Position numbers and translations under genes: made by a program
Notes under the pieces: generated by a model
What the model saw: only the letters and a program-made list of their open reading frames with translations
What the model was told of the DNA's origin: nothing
The model's database searches: none
Source of the DNA: Actinomycetales bacterium
Lineage (GTDB): Bacteria > Actinomycetota > Actinomycetes > Actinomycetales > Microbacteriaceae
NCBI GenBank assembly: GCA_015655415.1
Contig: JAATFB010000077.1
Location: forward strand, 1 to 62,570
Length of the DNA: 62,570 nt
Direction: 5' to 3'
Shown: positions 42,980 to 52,046 of the stretch, in pieces
How positions within the stretch are numbered: the stretch's first letter is position 1
Layout: each line of letters opens with the position of its first letter

Positions 42980-45427
42980 CTAGCTCTCCCGCACCACGTC
43001 CGCCGGGTCCTTGTCGGGTCGCCAGCCGCGCCACGACGGCTGCCGCAGGCGGCCGCCGCGAGTCCACTCCGCGAACTCGACCTCGCCGACGAGCACCGGT
43101 GTGACCCACCGCACGCCTCTGGCATCGGCGGAGGGCAGGTGGGAGAACGGGCTCGAGTCGGCCTCGAGCTCACGCAGCCGTTTCCCGATCTCGGCGAGCT
43201 CGGTGTCGCCGAACCCCGTGCCCACCTTTCCCACGTAAGCCAGCCCCGTGCCATCCGGGATTCCGAGAAGCAGGGATCCCACGCCGTCGGCACGTCGCCC
43301 CTCGCCCGGCTTCCAGCCGCCGACCACGACCTCCTGAGTGGCGTGGTGCTTCACCTTGATCCACGCGCTCGAGCGTCTCCCGCTGGCGTAGGTCGACGTC
43401 CTGTCCTTCGCGACGATGCCCTCGAGGCCGTTCGCGCGGCTCTGCTCCATGGCCTTCTCGATCGGTCCGGCGACCGTGTCGGGCACCTGGAGCACTCCGC
43501 GATGCCGATCGATCACGACGTGCTCCAGGGCGGCTCGGCGCACCTCGTACTGCTCCCCGGTGACCTCATGCCCGTCGAGCTCCAGGACATCTAAGGCGTA
43601 GTAGCGCACCGGCACCCGGGCCGCGGCGCGGGAGATCTCCGACTCGTTCTGGAGGTTCATCCGCTGTTGCAGCAGCCCGAAGTCGGGGCGGCCGCTGTGC
43701 AGCGCCACGATCTCGCCGTCCAGCACCGCCGGCGAGCGCACGGCGTCCCCGATGGCGGTGAGCTCCGGATACTGCGCGGTCACATCGTGACCGTTCCTGG
43801 TCACCAGCCGCACGACGCCCTCCTGTTGCACATACGCGAGGGCGCGGATGCCGTCCCACTTGTCCTCGAACACCCAGCGGTCGCCGTCGGCCTCCAGCTG
43901 TCGCTGCGTGCCGAGAGTGGCGAGCATGGGGGAGTACGCCTTGTGCGGGGCGTCCGTCCTCATGCGATGGATCAGCCAGTTCTTCTCGTCGGCGGATCCG
44001 CCGCGAACCGAGCTGCGCGTGTGGATGAGCGCGACCTTGACCGGCGCGCCCCCGAGCCCGCCGTGCACCGACGGATGCAGCGTGACGATGACCTCCTCGC
44101 CGTCGCGCCACTTGTGCAGGTCGTAGACACCGGAGTCCCAGATGTCCACGTGGCCCGCGCCGTATTCCCCGGCCGGGATGTCTCCCTCGAAGGCCGCGTA
44201 GTCCAGCGGATGATCCTCCGTCTGCACCGCGAGATGGTTCTGCTTCGTGTCGGTGGGCACCCCCTTGGGCAGCGACCAGCTCACCAGGACGCCGTCGTGC
44301 TCCAGCCGGAAGTCGTAGTGCAGTCGCCGGGCGGCGTGTCGCTGGATCACGAACGACCGTCCGTTCGTGGTCGACGGGGTGTGGTCGGGAACGGGCTCAG
44401 GAGTCTTGCTCGCGTCCCGTCTGCTGCGGTACACCGTGAGCCGGTCCCGGTCGCCTCCGGTAGGCGCGGGGTCGCCCCCGGCGCCGCGGTCGTGTCGGCG
44501 GGACACGTCGGCCAGTGGGTCACCCCGTCGCCGTACCCGTCCGAGGACCTCCTGGTACTCCAGCTGCCGCAGCCGGGGGGAGGCGAGCTCCCGCCACGTG
44601 CGTGGTGCGGCGACCGTCGGGTGCCACCGTCCGCGCAGCGAGTACGGCGCCACGGTGGTCTTGTTGGCGTTGTTCTGGCTCCAGTCGATGAACACCTTGC
44701 CCGCACGGTCCGCGCGCCTCATCGTGCTGATCACCTCCTCGGGGTGGTCGGCCTCGATGGCCCTGGCGAGCTCGCGCGCGACCTGTGCCACCTGATCCGA
44801 GGTCTGAGCGCCGTCCAGTGGCGCGTAGAGGTGGATGCCCTTGCTCCCGCTCGTCACCGGCACCGGGTCGAGTCCCATGCCGGTCAGGATGGCCCTGGCC
44901 CAACGAGCGACCTCCGCGCACTCCGTCAGCCCGACGCCGTCGCCGGGATCCAGGTCGAGCACGAGTCGGTCGGGATTGCTCCTCCCGCCGTGCCGGTCCA
45001 CCCGCCACTGCGGGATGTGGAGCTCCAGGGCGGCCGTCTGCGCCAGCCAGGCGAGCACCGCCGGCTCGTTCACGAGCGGGTACACGTTGGCATGGTCCTT
45101 GTGCTCGATGCGTGCCCGTGGCACCCATTGCGGCGTCCCGTCGTCCAGGTTCTTCTGGAAGAACGGCTCCTCGGGCTGCTCGGGCGTGCCCACGCCGTTC
45201 ACCCAGCGCTTCCTGGTGGCGGGTCTGTCGTGGGCGTGCCGGATGAGATGCGGGGCGATCTCGGCGTAGTAGGCGAGCACGTCGGCCTTCGTCGTTCCGG
45301 CGGCCGGATACAGCACCTTGTCGAGGTTGGTCAGTCTCAGCCGGTGGCCGTCGATCTCCACGACCCGGGTGTTCGACGACGCCGCATTCCGTCCCCGGTG
45401 CGCGCCGTCCGTCGTCTTCGCCGCCAT
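42980..45427 (-). CDS. ligD: Multifunctional NHEJ DNA ligase LigD (Pol-PE-Lig)
   Basis: 815 residues with three domains. Residues ~20-300 form the polymerase/primase (catalytic DLD 158-160; SGSKGIHLYAPL). Residues ~357-490 are the 3'-phosphoesterase (HAARRLHYDFRLEHDG, HPLDYAAFEGDIPAGEYG). Residues ~498-815 are the ATP-dependent ligase, Lys 523 in EDKWDGIR being adenylated. Domain order is Pol-PE-Lig, as in mycobacteria. The ATG at 45427 is divergent from Ku with a 99-bp gap. It is the third LigD-type protein of the region. Confidence 0.93.
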   Translation of the reverse strand: MAAKTTDGAHRGRNAASSNTRVVEIDGHRLRLTNLDKVLYPAAGTTKADVLAYYAEIAPHLIRHAHDRPATRKRWVNGVGTPEQPEEPFFQKNLDDGTPQWVPRARIEHKDHANVYPLVNEPAVLAWLAQTAALELHIPQWRVDRHGGRSNPDRLVLDLDPGDGVGLTECAEVARWARAILTGMGLDPVPVTSGSKGIHLYAPLDGAQTSDQVAQVARELARAIEADHPEEVISTMRRADRAGKVFIDWSQNNANKTTVAPYSLRGRWHPTVAAPRTWRELASPRLRQLEYQEVLGRVRRRGDPLADVSRRHDRGAGGDPAPTGGDRDRLTVYRSRRDASKTPEPVPDHTPSTTNGRSFVIQRHAARRLHYDFRLEHDGVLVSWSLPKGVPTDTKQNHLAVQTEDHPLDYAAFEGDIPAGEYGAGHVDIWDSGVYDLHKWRDGEEVIVTLHPSVHGGLGGAPVKVALIHTRSSVRGGSADEKNWLIHRMRTDAPHKAYSPMLATLGTQRQLEADGDRWVFEDKWDGIRALAYVQQEGVVRLVTRNGHDVTAQYPELTAIGDAVRSPAVLDGEIVALHSGRPDFGLLQQRMNLQNESEISRAAARVPVRYYALDVLELDGHEVTGEQYEVRRAALEHVVIDRHRGVLQVPDTVAGPIEKAMEQSRANGLEGIVAKDRTSTYASGRRSSAWIKVKHHATQEVVVGGWKPGEGRRADGVGSLLLGIPDGTGLAYVGKVGTGFGDTELAEIGKRLRELEADSSPFSHLPSADARGVRWVTPVLVGEVEFAEWTRGGRLRQPSWRGWRPDKDPADVVRES

Positions 45428-45526
45428 GGTGACGACGTTACGCCGCCCCTCGGGTGCGAGACACCGTCGGCGCAGGTGAGCCGGGAGGGGTTGTCGCGCG
45501 GCCGTCGCGGGGGTGCAATAGACGGT

Positions 45527-46381
45527 ATGCGAGCCATCGGCAAGCGGGTCATCGCCTTCGGTCTGGTGAATGTGCCTGTCAAGATCTACAGCGCGACGCA
45601 GGACCATGACCTCTCGTTGCACCAGGTGCACGACGCGGACGGCGGTCGCATCCGGTACCAGCGCCGCTGCGAGATCGACGGTGAGGTCGTGCCGTACGAG
45701 CACATCGCCAAGGCGTACGACGCGGGCGATCGCACCGTGGTCCTCACCGAGGAGGATCTCGCCTCGCTGCCCGAGGAACGCAGCAACGAGATCGAGGTCG
45801 TGGAGTTCGTGCCCGCCGACCAGGTCGATCCGATCATGTTCGAGCGCAGCTACTTCCTCGAGCCGGACTCGAAGTCGGCCAAGGCGTACGTGTTGCTGTG
45901 CAAGACCCTGGAGGCGACGAACCGGACGGCGGTCGTCAAGTTCGCACTGCGCCAGAAGACCCGCCTCGGCGCTCTGCGAGTACGGGACGGACTGCTGGTG
46001 CTGCAGGGCCTGCTCTGGGCCGACGAAGTGCGCAGACCCGAGTTCTCGAGCCTGTCCGGCGGAGTGCGGATCAGCGAGAAGGAGCTGGAGATGTCGTCGC
46101 GGCTCGTCGACAGCTATGAGAGCGACTTCACGCCGGAGAAGTTCGACGACGACTACCAGATCCAGCTGCGCAAGCTGATCGACGCCAAGCTCGAACAGGG
46201 CGACAGCATCGACACGGAGGCGACGTTCGGCGAGGAGCCCGAGCCCGAGACGGGCGAGGTCCTCGATCTGATGGATGCCCTCCGCCGCAGTGTCGAGACG
46301 AGCCGCGCCAAGGGCACGCCGAAGAAGGGCACGTCGTCGAGGGGGCGTGCCGGCACCCGCGCGCGCACCAAGGCGGGGTGA
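45527..46381 (+). CDS. ku: Non-homologous end-joining protein Ku
   Basis: 284 residues. The bacterial Ku core begins MRAIGKRVIAFGLVNVPVKI and contains YQRRCEIDGEVVPYEHIAKAY, PIMFERSYFLEPD, TLEATNRTAVVKFALR and SSLSGGVRISEKEL. The Lys/Arg-rich C-terminus (KGTPKKGTSSRGRAG) is a common DNA-contact tail. It forms a dimer on DNA ends and recruits LigD, which is encoded divergently. Confidence 0.95.
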   Translation: MRAIGKRVIAFGLVNVPVKIYSATQDHDLSLHQVHDADGGRIRYQRRCEIDGEVVPYEHIAKAYDAGDRTVVLTEEDLASLPEERSNEIEVVEFVPADQVDPIMFERSYFLEPDSKSAKAYVLLCKTLEATNRTAVVKFALRQKTRLGALRVRDGLLVLQGLLWADEVRRPEFSSLSGGVRISEKELEMSSRLVDSYESDFTPEKFDDDYQIQLRKLIDAKLEQGDSIDTEATFGEEPEPETGEVLDLMDALRRSVETSRAKGTPKKGTSSRGRAGTRARTKAG

Positions 46382-46565
46382 CGCGTTTCCCGCCAGGGCC
46401 GGTCCGTCGCGGGTGTCAACCCCTTGAGGGCGGGCGAGGCCCTTCCTAGCGTTGCCCGCGTCGATGCCCCTCGCCGGATCGATCGTGGCCGGGGAGGGGT
46501 GCCGCTCTCCGGCGGGTGCGGGTCATCCGAGTCGGAGCGGCAGATGGCACGAAAGGGGTGGGAGA

Positions 46566-46838
46566 ATGCCGCGCGGAGCGGAGTCACGGCTGAAGGATCC
46601 CGAGCTCTACGAGAAGCTGCGCTCGGACGGTGCGTCCAAGGAGAAGGCGGCGCGCATCGCCAATGCCGCCGGTTCCCGAAGAGGCGGGCGGGCGGCGGTC
46701 GCACGCAAGGGCGGCAAGTCGGGCAGCTATGAGGACTGGACCGTGCCCGAGCTGAAGAAGCGCGCCAAGCAGCTCGGACTCTCCGGGTATTCCTCGAAGA
46801 ACAAGAGCCAGCTGATCGACGCGTTGCGGAACCATTGA
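46566..46838 (+). CDS. Small DUF7218-like protein with SAP/Rho-N-like helices
   Basis: 90 residues. KDPELYEKLRSDGASKEKAA and RIANAAG are characteristic of DUF7218-like proteins, and WTVPELKKRAKQLGLSGYSS with QLIDALR resembles the Rho_N/SAP helix-extended-loop-helix that binds nucleic acid. AAAGGGGTGGGAGA precedes the ATG at 46566. Such genes are frequent next to Ku/LigD in actinobacteria, suggesting an accessory role. Confidence 0.75.
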   Translation: MPRGAESRLKDPELYEKLRSDGASKEKAARIANAAGSRRGGRAAVARKGGKSGSYEDWTVPELKKRAKQLGLSGYSSKNKSQLIDALRNH

Positions 46839-46887
46839 CGGCGCCTCGGCCGAGCGGCCCACGCACTCGGGCTGAGATGATGGGTGG

Positions 46888-47220
46888 ATGGGACACCTCA
46901 TCTACGGCTCGGGCGCGGAATACGAGATAGACGATCGCACGCTCGCCCATCTCAAGATCGCGATCATCGTCAAGCTCCGTCTCCAGGAGAGCTTCCTGGT
47001 CAACTGGACGGTGCCGGCAGAGGCCGGTTCGGGGCGGATCAGTCTCTGGATGTCGCCGGCGATCCCGCTGCAGTTCCGTTTCTCCGGCAGCAAGCCGCCG
47101 GAGCTGAACCGGGTGTGGCTCGAGGCGCTGGCCCTCTCATCGCACGGCACCCGCGGGATGATCGTTATGCCGGAGTCCGAAGCCGAGGGCTTCCTGGCCT
47201 CCGCGCCGGGCGTGGGGTAG
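46888..47220 (+). CDS. DUF7882-like small protein
   Basis: 110 residues. It begins MGHLIYGSGAEYEIDDRTLA, and has WMSPAIPLQFRFSGSKPPEL and NRVWLEALALSS, matching the Microbacteriaceae DUF7882 pattern. The family is sometimes mislabelled as DNA ligase because of neighbours; function is unknown. It ends 3 bp before the Nudix gene. Confidence 0.75.
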   Translation: MGHLIYGSGAEYEIDDRTLAHLKIAIIVKLRLQESFLVNWTVPAEAGSGRISLWMSPAIPLQFRFSGSKPPELNRVWLEALALSSHGTRGMIVMPESEAEGFLASAPGVG

Positions 47221-47223
47221 CGC

Positions 47224-48123
47224 ATGCCGTTGGAGCGGCGGCCGCTGGGCAGCGGAGACGCCTGGGTGCTCGGGCCGGACGGCAGCCGGTTCTGGGGAAC
47301 CTACGGTGCCGCCGGCCTGTTGGTGGCCAGGAGGGATGCCGGGGTGCTGCTCCAGCACCGTGCCGAGTGGAGTCACTTCGGCGGCACCTGGGGGCTTCCG
47401 GGCGGTGCCCGCCATCGGGACGAGAGCGCCGAGGCCGGCGCGGTGCGTGAGGCGTGGGAGGAGGCCGGGGTGCCGCCTGCTCTCGTGCGCCCGCGGTTCC
47501 TCTCCCTCCTCGACCTCGGGTGGTGGTCCTACGCGACGGTCGTGGCCGCCTCCGACGCCTTCTTCGAACCCGTCGTCGGAGACGCCGAGAGCATCGAGGT
47601 GCGCTGGGTGCCCGTCGATGAGGTGTCGTCCCTGCCGCTGCATCCCGGCTTCGCGCGGGCATGGCCCTCGCTCCGAGACGATCTGTTCCGTGCCCCGGTG
47701 GTCATCGTCGATGCGGCCAACGTGGTGGGCACTCGTCCCGACGGATGGTGGCGGGATCGCCCGGCGGCGGCGCGGCGACTGGTGGGACGTCTCTCCGCGC
47801 TGGCCGCCAGGGGCTGGCCGGCCGCTGTTCTCGGCCTGCCGCACGACCTCTGGTGGCCCGATGTGCTGGTCGTCCTGGAGGGCGAGGCGAGGCGGATGGC
47901 CGAGGGAGGCACACCGGATGCCGGCGGTCCGGCCGCGCTCAGCATCCTGCACGCCGACGCCGACGGTGACTCGGCGATCATCGGAAGCCTCCAGGAGCTG
48001 CCCGATCCGAGACAGGGCATCGTGATCACGGCCGATCGCGGCCTGACCGAGCGGGTGCATCGCTCCGGCGCCGCCACGGCATCGCCTCGGGCGCTCTGGG
48101 GGGTCCTGGACGGCCTGGGCTGA
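47224..48123 (+). CDS. Nudix hydrolase fused to a NYN/PIN-like domain
   Basis: 299 residues. The first half has an exact Nudix box GX5EX7REUXEEXG at residues 61-82, for hydrolysis of nucleoside-diphosphate-linked compounds. The second half begins VVIVDAANVVGT (Asp 163), then WWRDRPAAARRLVGRL and IVITADRGLTERV, resembling PIN/NYN-type nuclease cores with acidic residues. Substrates are unknown; a combined sanitising and RNA-processing role can be imagined. Start ATG 47224 is next to the DUF7882 stop. Confidence 0.8.
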   Translation: MPLERRPLGSGDAWVLGPDGSRFWGTYGAAGLLVARRDAGVLLQHRAEWSHFGGTWGLPGGARHRDESAEAGAVREAWEEAGVPPALVRPRFLSLLDLGWWSYATVVAASDAFFEPVVGDAESIEVRWVPVDEVSSLPLHPGFARAWPSLRDDLFRAPVVIVDAANVVGTRPDGWWRDRPAAARRLVGRLSALAARGWPAAVLGLPHDLWWPDVLVVLEGEARRMAEGGTPDAGGPAALSILHADADGDSAIIGSLQELPDPRQGIVITADRGLTERVHRSGAATASPRALWGVLDGLG

Positions 48124-48141
48124 ACGAGGTTCGACCGCGCC

Positions 48142-48597
48142 TCAGACGGCGGCCTCCTGCTCGGCCAGCGATGTCTTCCATCTGACGAGCGCGCGCACCG
48201 TGTCGCTGGGATCCTCTGCCAGGCGCGCCATGGCGTCCTCGGGCACGAAGTAGTTCACCGCGACCCAGGCGCGCACGGTCTCGGAGCGGTCCGTCGCCAG
48301 CTCGCGCAGCACGTCGCAGGGCGCCGCCTCGTTCCTCGCCACGCAGGCGCGCACACCGTCGTCGGGGTCATGCGCCAGGGCGGCGAAGAGGTCTGCCGGC
48401 GCATTGTAGCTGGCGGCCACGCTCTGTCGGATCTTGGGGTTGTCGCTGGCGGCGAGGAGGCGCAGACGGCGGATCTTGCTCTCGGTGACCGGCGGCATCG
48501 GGTGCAGTGCGGCGGCCTCCTCGGCCGACAGCATGGCGGGTGCGGCTCGCCGCATCGCCTCGCGTTGGGCAGGGGTGTTGAACCGGATGCACGACAT
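48142..48597 (-). CDS. Leucine-rich-variant/HEAT-like repeat protein
   Basis: 151 residues. Three or four copies of a ~24-residue repeat, each of the form NPKIRQSVAASYNAPADLFA: NPKIRQSVA, PDDGVRACVARN, RSETVRAWVAVN, PSDTVRALV. This is the LRV/HEAT solenoid pattern, a protein-binding scaffold. Partner unknown. It converges with the Nudix gene across 18 bp. Confidence 0.72.
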   Translation of the reverse strand: MSCIRFNTPAQREAMRRAAPAMLSAEEAAALHPMPPVTESKIRRLRLLAASDNPKIRQSVAASYNAPADLFAALAHDPDDGVRACVARNEAAPCDVLRELATDRSETVRAWVAVNYFVPEDAMARLAEDPSDTVRALVRWKTSLAEQEAAV

Positions 48598-48660
48598 GCC
48601 CTCAGGCTATCGGCGGGATCCCGCACGGGCTCGACGCGCCCCGCGAGTCGCATCGTGCGA

Positions 48661-49482
48661 TCAGGACGCGGCGGGCTCCTTGCCGCGCCGGCGCGGCCAC
48701 GGCACGATCGGGGAGGTCGTCGCCTGATATTCGGCGTACTCCGGGTATCTGCTCCGGGAGATGTTCTCGGTGAAGATCGTGGAACCGATGAAGAGCACCG
48801 TCAGCAGCACGGCGCCCAGCACGGTCCATTGCAGCACGTTCCGCGCGGCGATCGCCCCGAGGAAGTAGAAGACCCACCACTGAGCCTGTTCGAAGAAGAA
48901 GTTCGGGTGCCGGGAGAAGCGGAACAGACCAGACTGCAGGAAGCGCGGGTTGGGCTCGCGTCCCGCCGCCGTCTCTGCCTTCTTCCAGCGGTGGAAGTCC
49001 CACTGCTGCTGGTCGGCGACGGCCTCTCCCAGCAGGAAGGCAAGGAACACGACGACGGCCACGACATCGAGCACGGTGAGCGGCGTCCGGTGCTGATATG
49101 CCGTCCACGCGGGCAGCGTGAACAGGAAGATCAGCACGTTCTGATAGATCACGATGAAGAACAGGTTGAACAGGAACCACTTCCATCCCGCGATCCTGCT
49201 TCTGAGGAGGGCCCACCTGTAGTCCTCGCCGCCGGGGGCGTAGCCGCCCTTGCGCGCGAAGTTGAACGTGAGTCGCGCCCCCCACAGCGTGACCAGTGCG
49301 GCCATCACGTCCAGCCGCGCGTCGGTGAGACCGGCCGCGATGGCGTACACCCACACGTACACCACGGGCACGAGCGACCAGATCCGGTCCACCCAGGAGT
49401 ACTCCCTCGTGATCAGCGACAGCACCCAGGTGGCGAGGCACACGGCGGCGAGTATCCAGAGGCAGACGATCACGGGCGACAT
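48661..49482 (-). CDS. DUF1295 (steroid 5-alpha-reductase-like) membrane protein
   Basis: 273 residues with about seven membrane helices. The C-terminal FRFSRHPNFFFEQAQWWVFY and the SRSRYPEYAEYQ block identify the DUF1295/steroid-reductase C-terminal domain, probably NADPH-dependent; its substrate is unknown. The ATG at 49482 faces the CDP-alcohol phosphatidyltransferase gene at 49556, 73 bp away. Confidence 0.88.
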   Translation of the reverse strand: MSPVIVCLWILAAVCLATWVLSLITREYSWVDRIWSLVPVVYVWVYAIAAGLTDARLDVMAALVTLWGARLTFNFARKGGYAPGGEDYRWALLRSRIAGWKWFLFNLFFIVIYQNVLIFLFTLPAWTAYQHRTPLTVLDVVAVVVFLAFLLGEAVADQQQWDFHRWKKAETAAGREPNPRFLQSGLFRFSRHPNFFFEQAQWWVFYFLGAIAARNVLQWTVLGAVLLTVLFIGSTIFTENISRSRYPEYAEYQATTSPIVPWPRRRGKEPAAS

Positions 49483-49555
49483 GTACCGAATTGTATGGCC
49501 GGGGCGGTCCACCGACGATGCGGGCCGCACCGGGCGGCCTCTAAGATTGCCAGGC

Positions 49556-50188
49556 ATGGCACAGGCATCCGGCGCGGTCTCCTCCAGGGTGCTCACCATT
49601 CCCAACCTCCTGAGCTTCTTCCGGCTGGCGCTAGTGCCGGTGTTCCTCTGGCTGGTGATCGCCGGATGGGACGCGGCGGCGCTCGCCGTGCTGGTGGTCG
49701 CCAGCATCACCGACTTCTTCGACGGGTTCCTGGCGCGACGCCTCGACCAGGTCTCACGGCTCGGGCAGATCCTGGATCCCGCGGCCGACCGGCTGTACAT
49801 CTTCGCGGCGCTCCTCGGGCTCGCCTGGCGCGAGCTGCTGCCGTGGTGGCTGGTCGCGGCGATCGTCGCCCGCGACGTGATGCTCCTTGTGCTCGGCGTC
49901 GTGCTCGCCGGGCACCGGCACGGGCCGCTGCCGGTGCATCACCTGGGCAAGATCGCCACGTTCGCGCTGCTCATCGCGCTGCCCGTGCTGATGGTCGGCG
50001 AGGCGTTCCCGGCGGTCGCCTGGGCGTCTCAGCCGCTGGGCTGGGCGATGGCGTTGTGGGGTGCCTTCCTCTACTGGTGGGCGGGCGTGCTCTACGTGCG
50101 AGAGACGGTGCACGTGGTTCGGCATTCGCCGGTCACCGACGCCGTGGCATCCGATACCCTTTCTGATGAGGAGGTCGACGGTGGCTGA
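49556..50188 (+). CDS. CDP-alcohol phosphatidyltransferase family protein
   Basis: 210 residues. The full motif DX2DGX2ARX8GX3DX3D is present (SITDFFDGFLARR followed by GQILDPAADR near residue 65), with 4-6 membrane helices. It joins CDP-diacylglycerol and an alcohol such as glycerol-3-phosphate or inositol phosphate; PgsA-like is the best guess. Its stop overlaps the beginning of the FHA gene. Confidence 0.92.
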   Translation: MAQASGAVSSRVLTIPNLLSFFRLALVPVFLWLVIAGWDAAALAVLVVASITDFFDGFLARRLDQVSRLGQILDPAADRLYIFAALLGLAWRELLPWWLVAAIVARDVMLLVLGVVLAGHRHGPLPVHHLGKIATFALLIALPVLMVGEAFPAVAWASQPLGWAMALWGAFLYWWAGVLYVRETVHVVRHSPVTDAVASDTLSDEEVDGG

Positions 50189-50654
50189 GCAGAACGACCC
50201 GAACCGCGAGGCGCATTCGGCCGCGGGAGATGACACGACCGCCGGATTCGGCGAGGACTTCGCCGCGGCGATGAACGCACAGGCCGCGGGCGTGTCCGCC
50301 GAGGAGCGGGAGGCCATCAACGCGCTGCCCAGCGGATCGGCGCTGCTGATCGTGCGCCGTGGCCCGAACACCGGTGCCCGCTTCCTGCTGGACGCCGACG
50401 TGACCACGGCCGGTCGGCACCCCGATGCCGACATCTTCCTCGACGACGTGACAGTCTCGCGGCGCCATGCGGAGTTCATCCGGCACGGCACCTCGTTCGA
50501 GGTCAAGGATCTCGGCTCCCTCAACGGGACGTACTTCGACGGGGTGCGGGTGGAGAGCGCGATCCTGGCCGACGGCGCTGAGGTGCAGGTCGGCAAGTTC
50601 CGTCTCACCTTCTACGCGGCCCGACCTGACCTGGATGCGTCGGCGACGGCCTGA
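50181..50654 (+). CDS. FHA-domain protein, GarA/OdhI-like
   Basis: 157 residues. The FHA domain is in the C-terminal half: TTAGRHPDADIFLDDVTVSR, RHAEF and LNGTYFDG. The N-terminus has a Thr pair (DDTTAGF) at the place where GarA/OdhI carries the kinase-phosphorylated ETTSVF; the match is only partial. GarA/OdhI regulates 2-oxoglutarate metabolism after phosphorylation. The GTG at 50181 has GAGGAGG upstream. It is followed at once by FtsR and a MerR gene, as in many actinobacteria. Confidence 0.85.
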   Translation: MAEQNDPNREAHSAAGDDTTAGFGEDFAAAMNAQAAGVSAEEREAINALPSGSALLIVRRGPNTGARFLLDADVTTAGRHPDADIFLDDVTVSRRHAEFIRHGTSFEVKDLGSLNGTYFDGVRVESAILADGAEVQVGKFRLTFYAARPDLDASATA

Positions 50655-51364
50655 TGGTCCGCGAGTCGTCTCAGGCGCGCGATTCGGCCCGGGCCCCTGG
50701 CCCGGCACTGCTGGGCATCGGTCAGGTCCTGGCGCAGCTCACCCCCGACTTCCCTGACCTCGCTCCGTCGAAGCTGCGCTTCCTCGAAGAGCAGGGGCTC
50801 GTGACGCCCGCGCGCACCGCCGCCGGCTACCGCAAGTTCTCCGCCGCCGACGTCACCCGGCTGCGCACCATCCTCACCCTGCAGCGCGACCACTATCTGC
50901 CGTTGAAGGTGATCCGTTCCTACCTCGCCGACCTGGATGCCGGGCGCACCCCCATGCTGCCCACCGCGGCCGGTCCCGGCCGGCCCACCATGCTCTCCAC
51001 CGGGCGCCGGTTCAGTCGCGACGAGCTGTTGCGCGAGGCGGACGCCTCCGCCTCGCTCCTCCAAGAGGCGGTCGCCGCGTCGCTGATCCCGCCGGCGGAG
51101 GTCTACGGCGACGAGCAGCTGACGGTGCTCAGGGCGCTGGTCGGGCTGCATCGCTCGGGCATCGAGCCCCGCCACCTGCGCGCCCTCCGGGCGTCGGCCG
51201 AACGGGACGTCGGCCTCATCGAGACGGCGCTCGCGCCGGTGCTGCGGCGCGGAGACGCCAGCGCGAGGGCCCGCGCGGGCGAGCTCGGACGCGAGCTCGC
51301 CGGTGACCTCGCAACGGTGCGTTCCGGCATCGTGCGCGCGGCGATCGCACGGCTTACGCCGTGA
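50654..51364 (+). CDS. ftsR: MerR-family regulator FtsR
   Basis: 236 residues. The N-terminal HTH (SKLRFLEEQGLVTPARTAAGYRKFS) is MerR-like, with the conserved DHYLPLKVIRSYLADLD. The gene order garA-like, ftsR, merR is conserved; FtsR activates ftsZ in Corynebacterium. The ATG at 50654 overlaps the FHA stop by one base (TGATG). Confidence 0.88.
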   Translation: MVRESSQARDSARAPGPALLGIGQVLAQLTPDFPDLAPSKLRFLEEQGLVTPARTAAGYRKFSAADVTRLRTILTLQRDHYLPLKVIRSYLADLDAGRTPMLPTAAGPGRPTMLSTGRRFSRDELLREADASASLLQEAVAASLIPPAEVYGDEQLTVLRALVGLHRSGIEPRHLRALRASAERDVGLIETALAPVLRRGDASARARAGELGRELAGDLATVRSGIVRAAIARLTP

Positions 51365-51485
51365 GCACCGACCGTGAGGCGACACGCCGACGGTTTGAGG
51401 CCGATGTCATTGCCCGCCCCTGCGGGCGCGACTACCGTGGAACCTACGCCGTGAGTCGGCGGGCCCGGGGCGAGAGGGAGAACGC

Positions 51486-52034
51486 ATGACTGAAGTCGGT
51501 CGGAATGACGACTCTCGCTACGATCTCGGCCTCCTCTTCACCGACGGCCTTCCCGAGATGGACGACGCGAACGGCTATCGGGGTGCCATCGCGGCTCGTG
51601 CTGCAGGGATCAGCTACCGACAGCTGGACTACTGGGCCCGCACCGGGCTGGTGGAGCCGACGGTGCGCGGGGCCGCCGGCAGCGGATCCCAGCGGCTCTA
51701 CGGATTCCGCGACATCCTCGTGCTCAAGCTCGTCAAGCGATTGCTGGACACCGGGATATCGCTGCAGCAGATCCGCACGGCCGTGGAGCAGCTCCGCAAG
51801 GAGGGGATCAACGATCTCGCCCAGACGACGCTGATGAGCGACGGGGCGAGCGTGTACCTGTGCACGTCGGACGACGAGGTGATCGATCTCGTCGGACGCG
51901 GCCAGGGCGTCTTCGGCATCGCGGTGGGCAAGGTCCTGCGCGAGGTGGAGACCAGCCTGGTCGAGCTGGACGTGCAGGCCTCCGATCCGATGGACGAGCT
52001 GGCGGCACGCCGCGCCGTCAAGAAGATCTCGTAG
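51486..52034 (+). CDS. MerR-family transcriptional regulator (HTH_17-like, FtsR-linked)
   Basis: 182 residues. AGISYRQLDYWARTGLVEPTV and LYGFRDILVLKLVKRLLDTG are the MerR HTH; the C-terminal helix (RGQGVFGIAVGKVL, then VETSLVELDVQ) is a dimerisation part. GAGAGGGAGAACGC precedes the ATG at 51486. It is the third gene of the FHA-FtsR-MerR set, 121 bp behind FtsR. Confidence 0.88.
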   Translation: MTEVGRNDDSRYDLGLLFTDGLPEMDDANGYRGAIAARAAGISYRQLDYWARTGLVEPTVRGAAGSGSQRLYGFRDILVLKLVKRLLDTGISLQQIRTAVEQLRKEGINDLAQTTLMSDGASVYLCTSDDEVIDLVGRGQGVFGIAVGKVLREVETSLVELDVQASDPMDELAARRAVKKIS

Positions 52035-52046
52035 GCCGTCCCGTCG

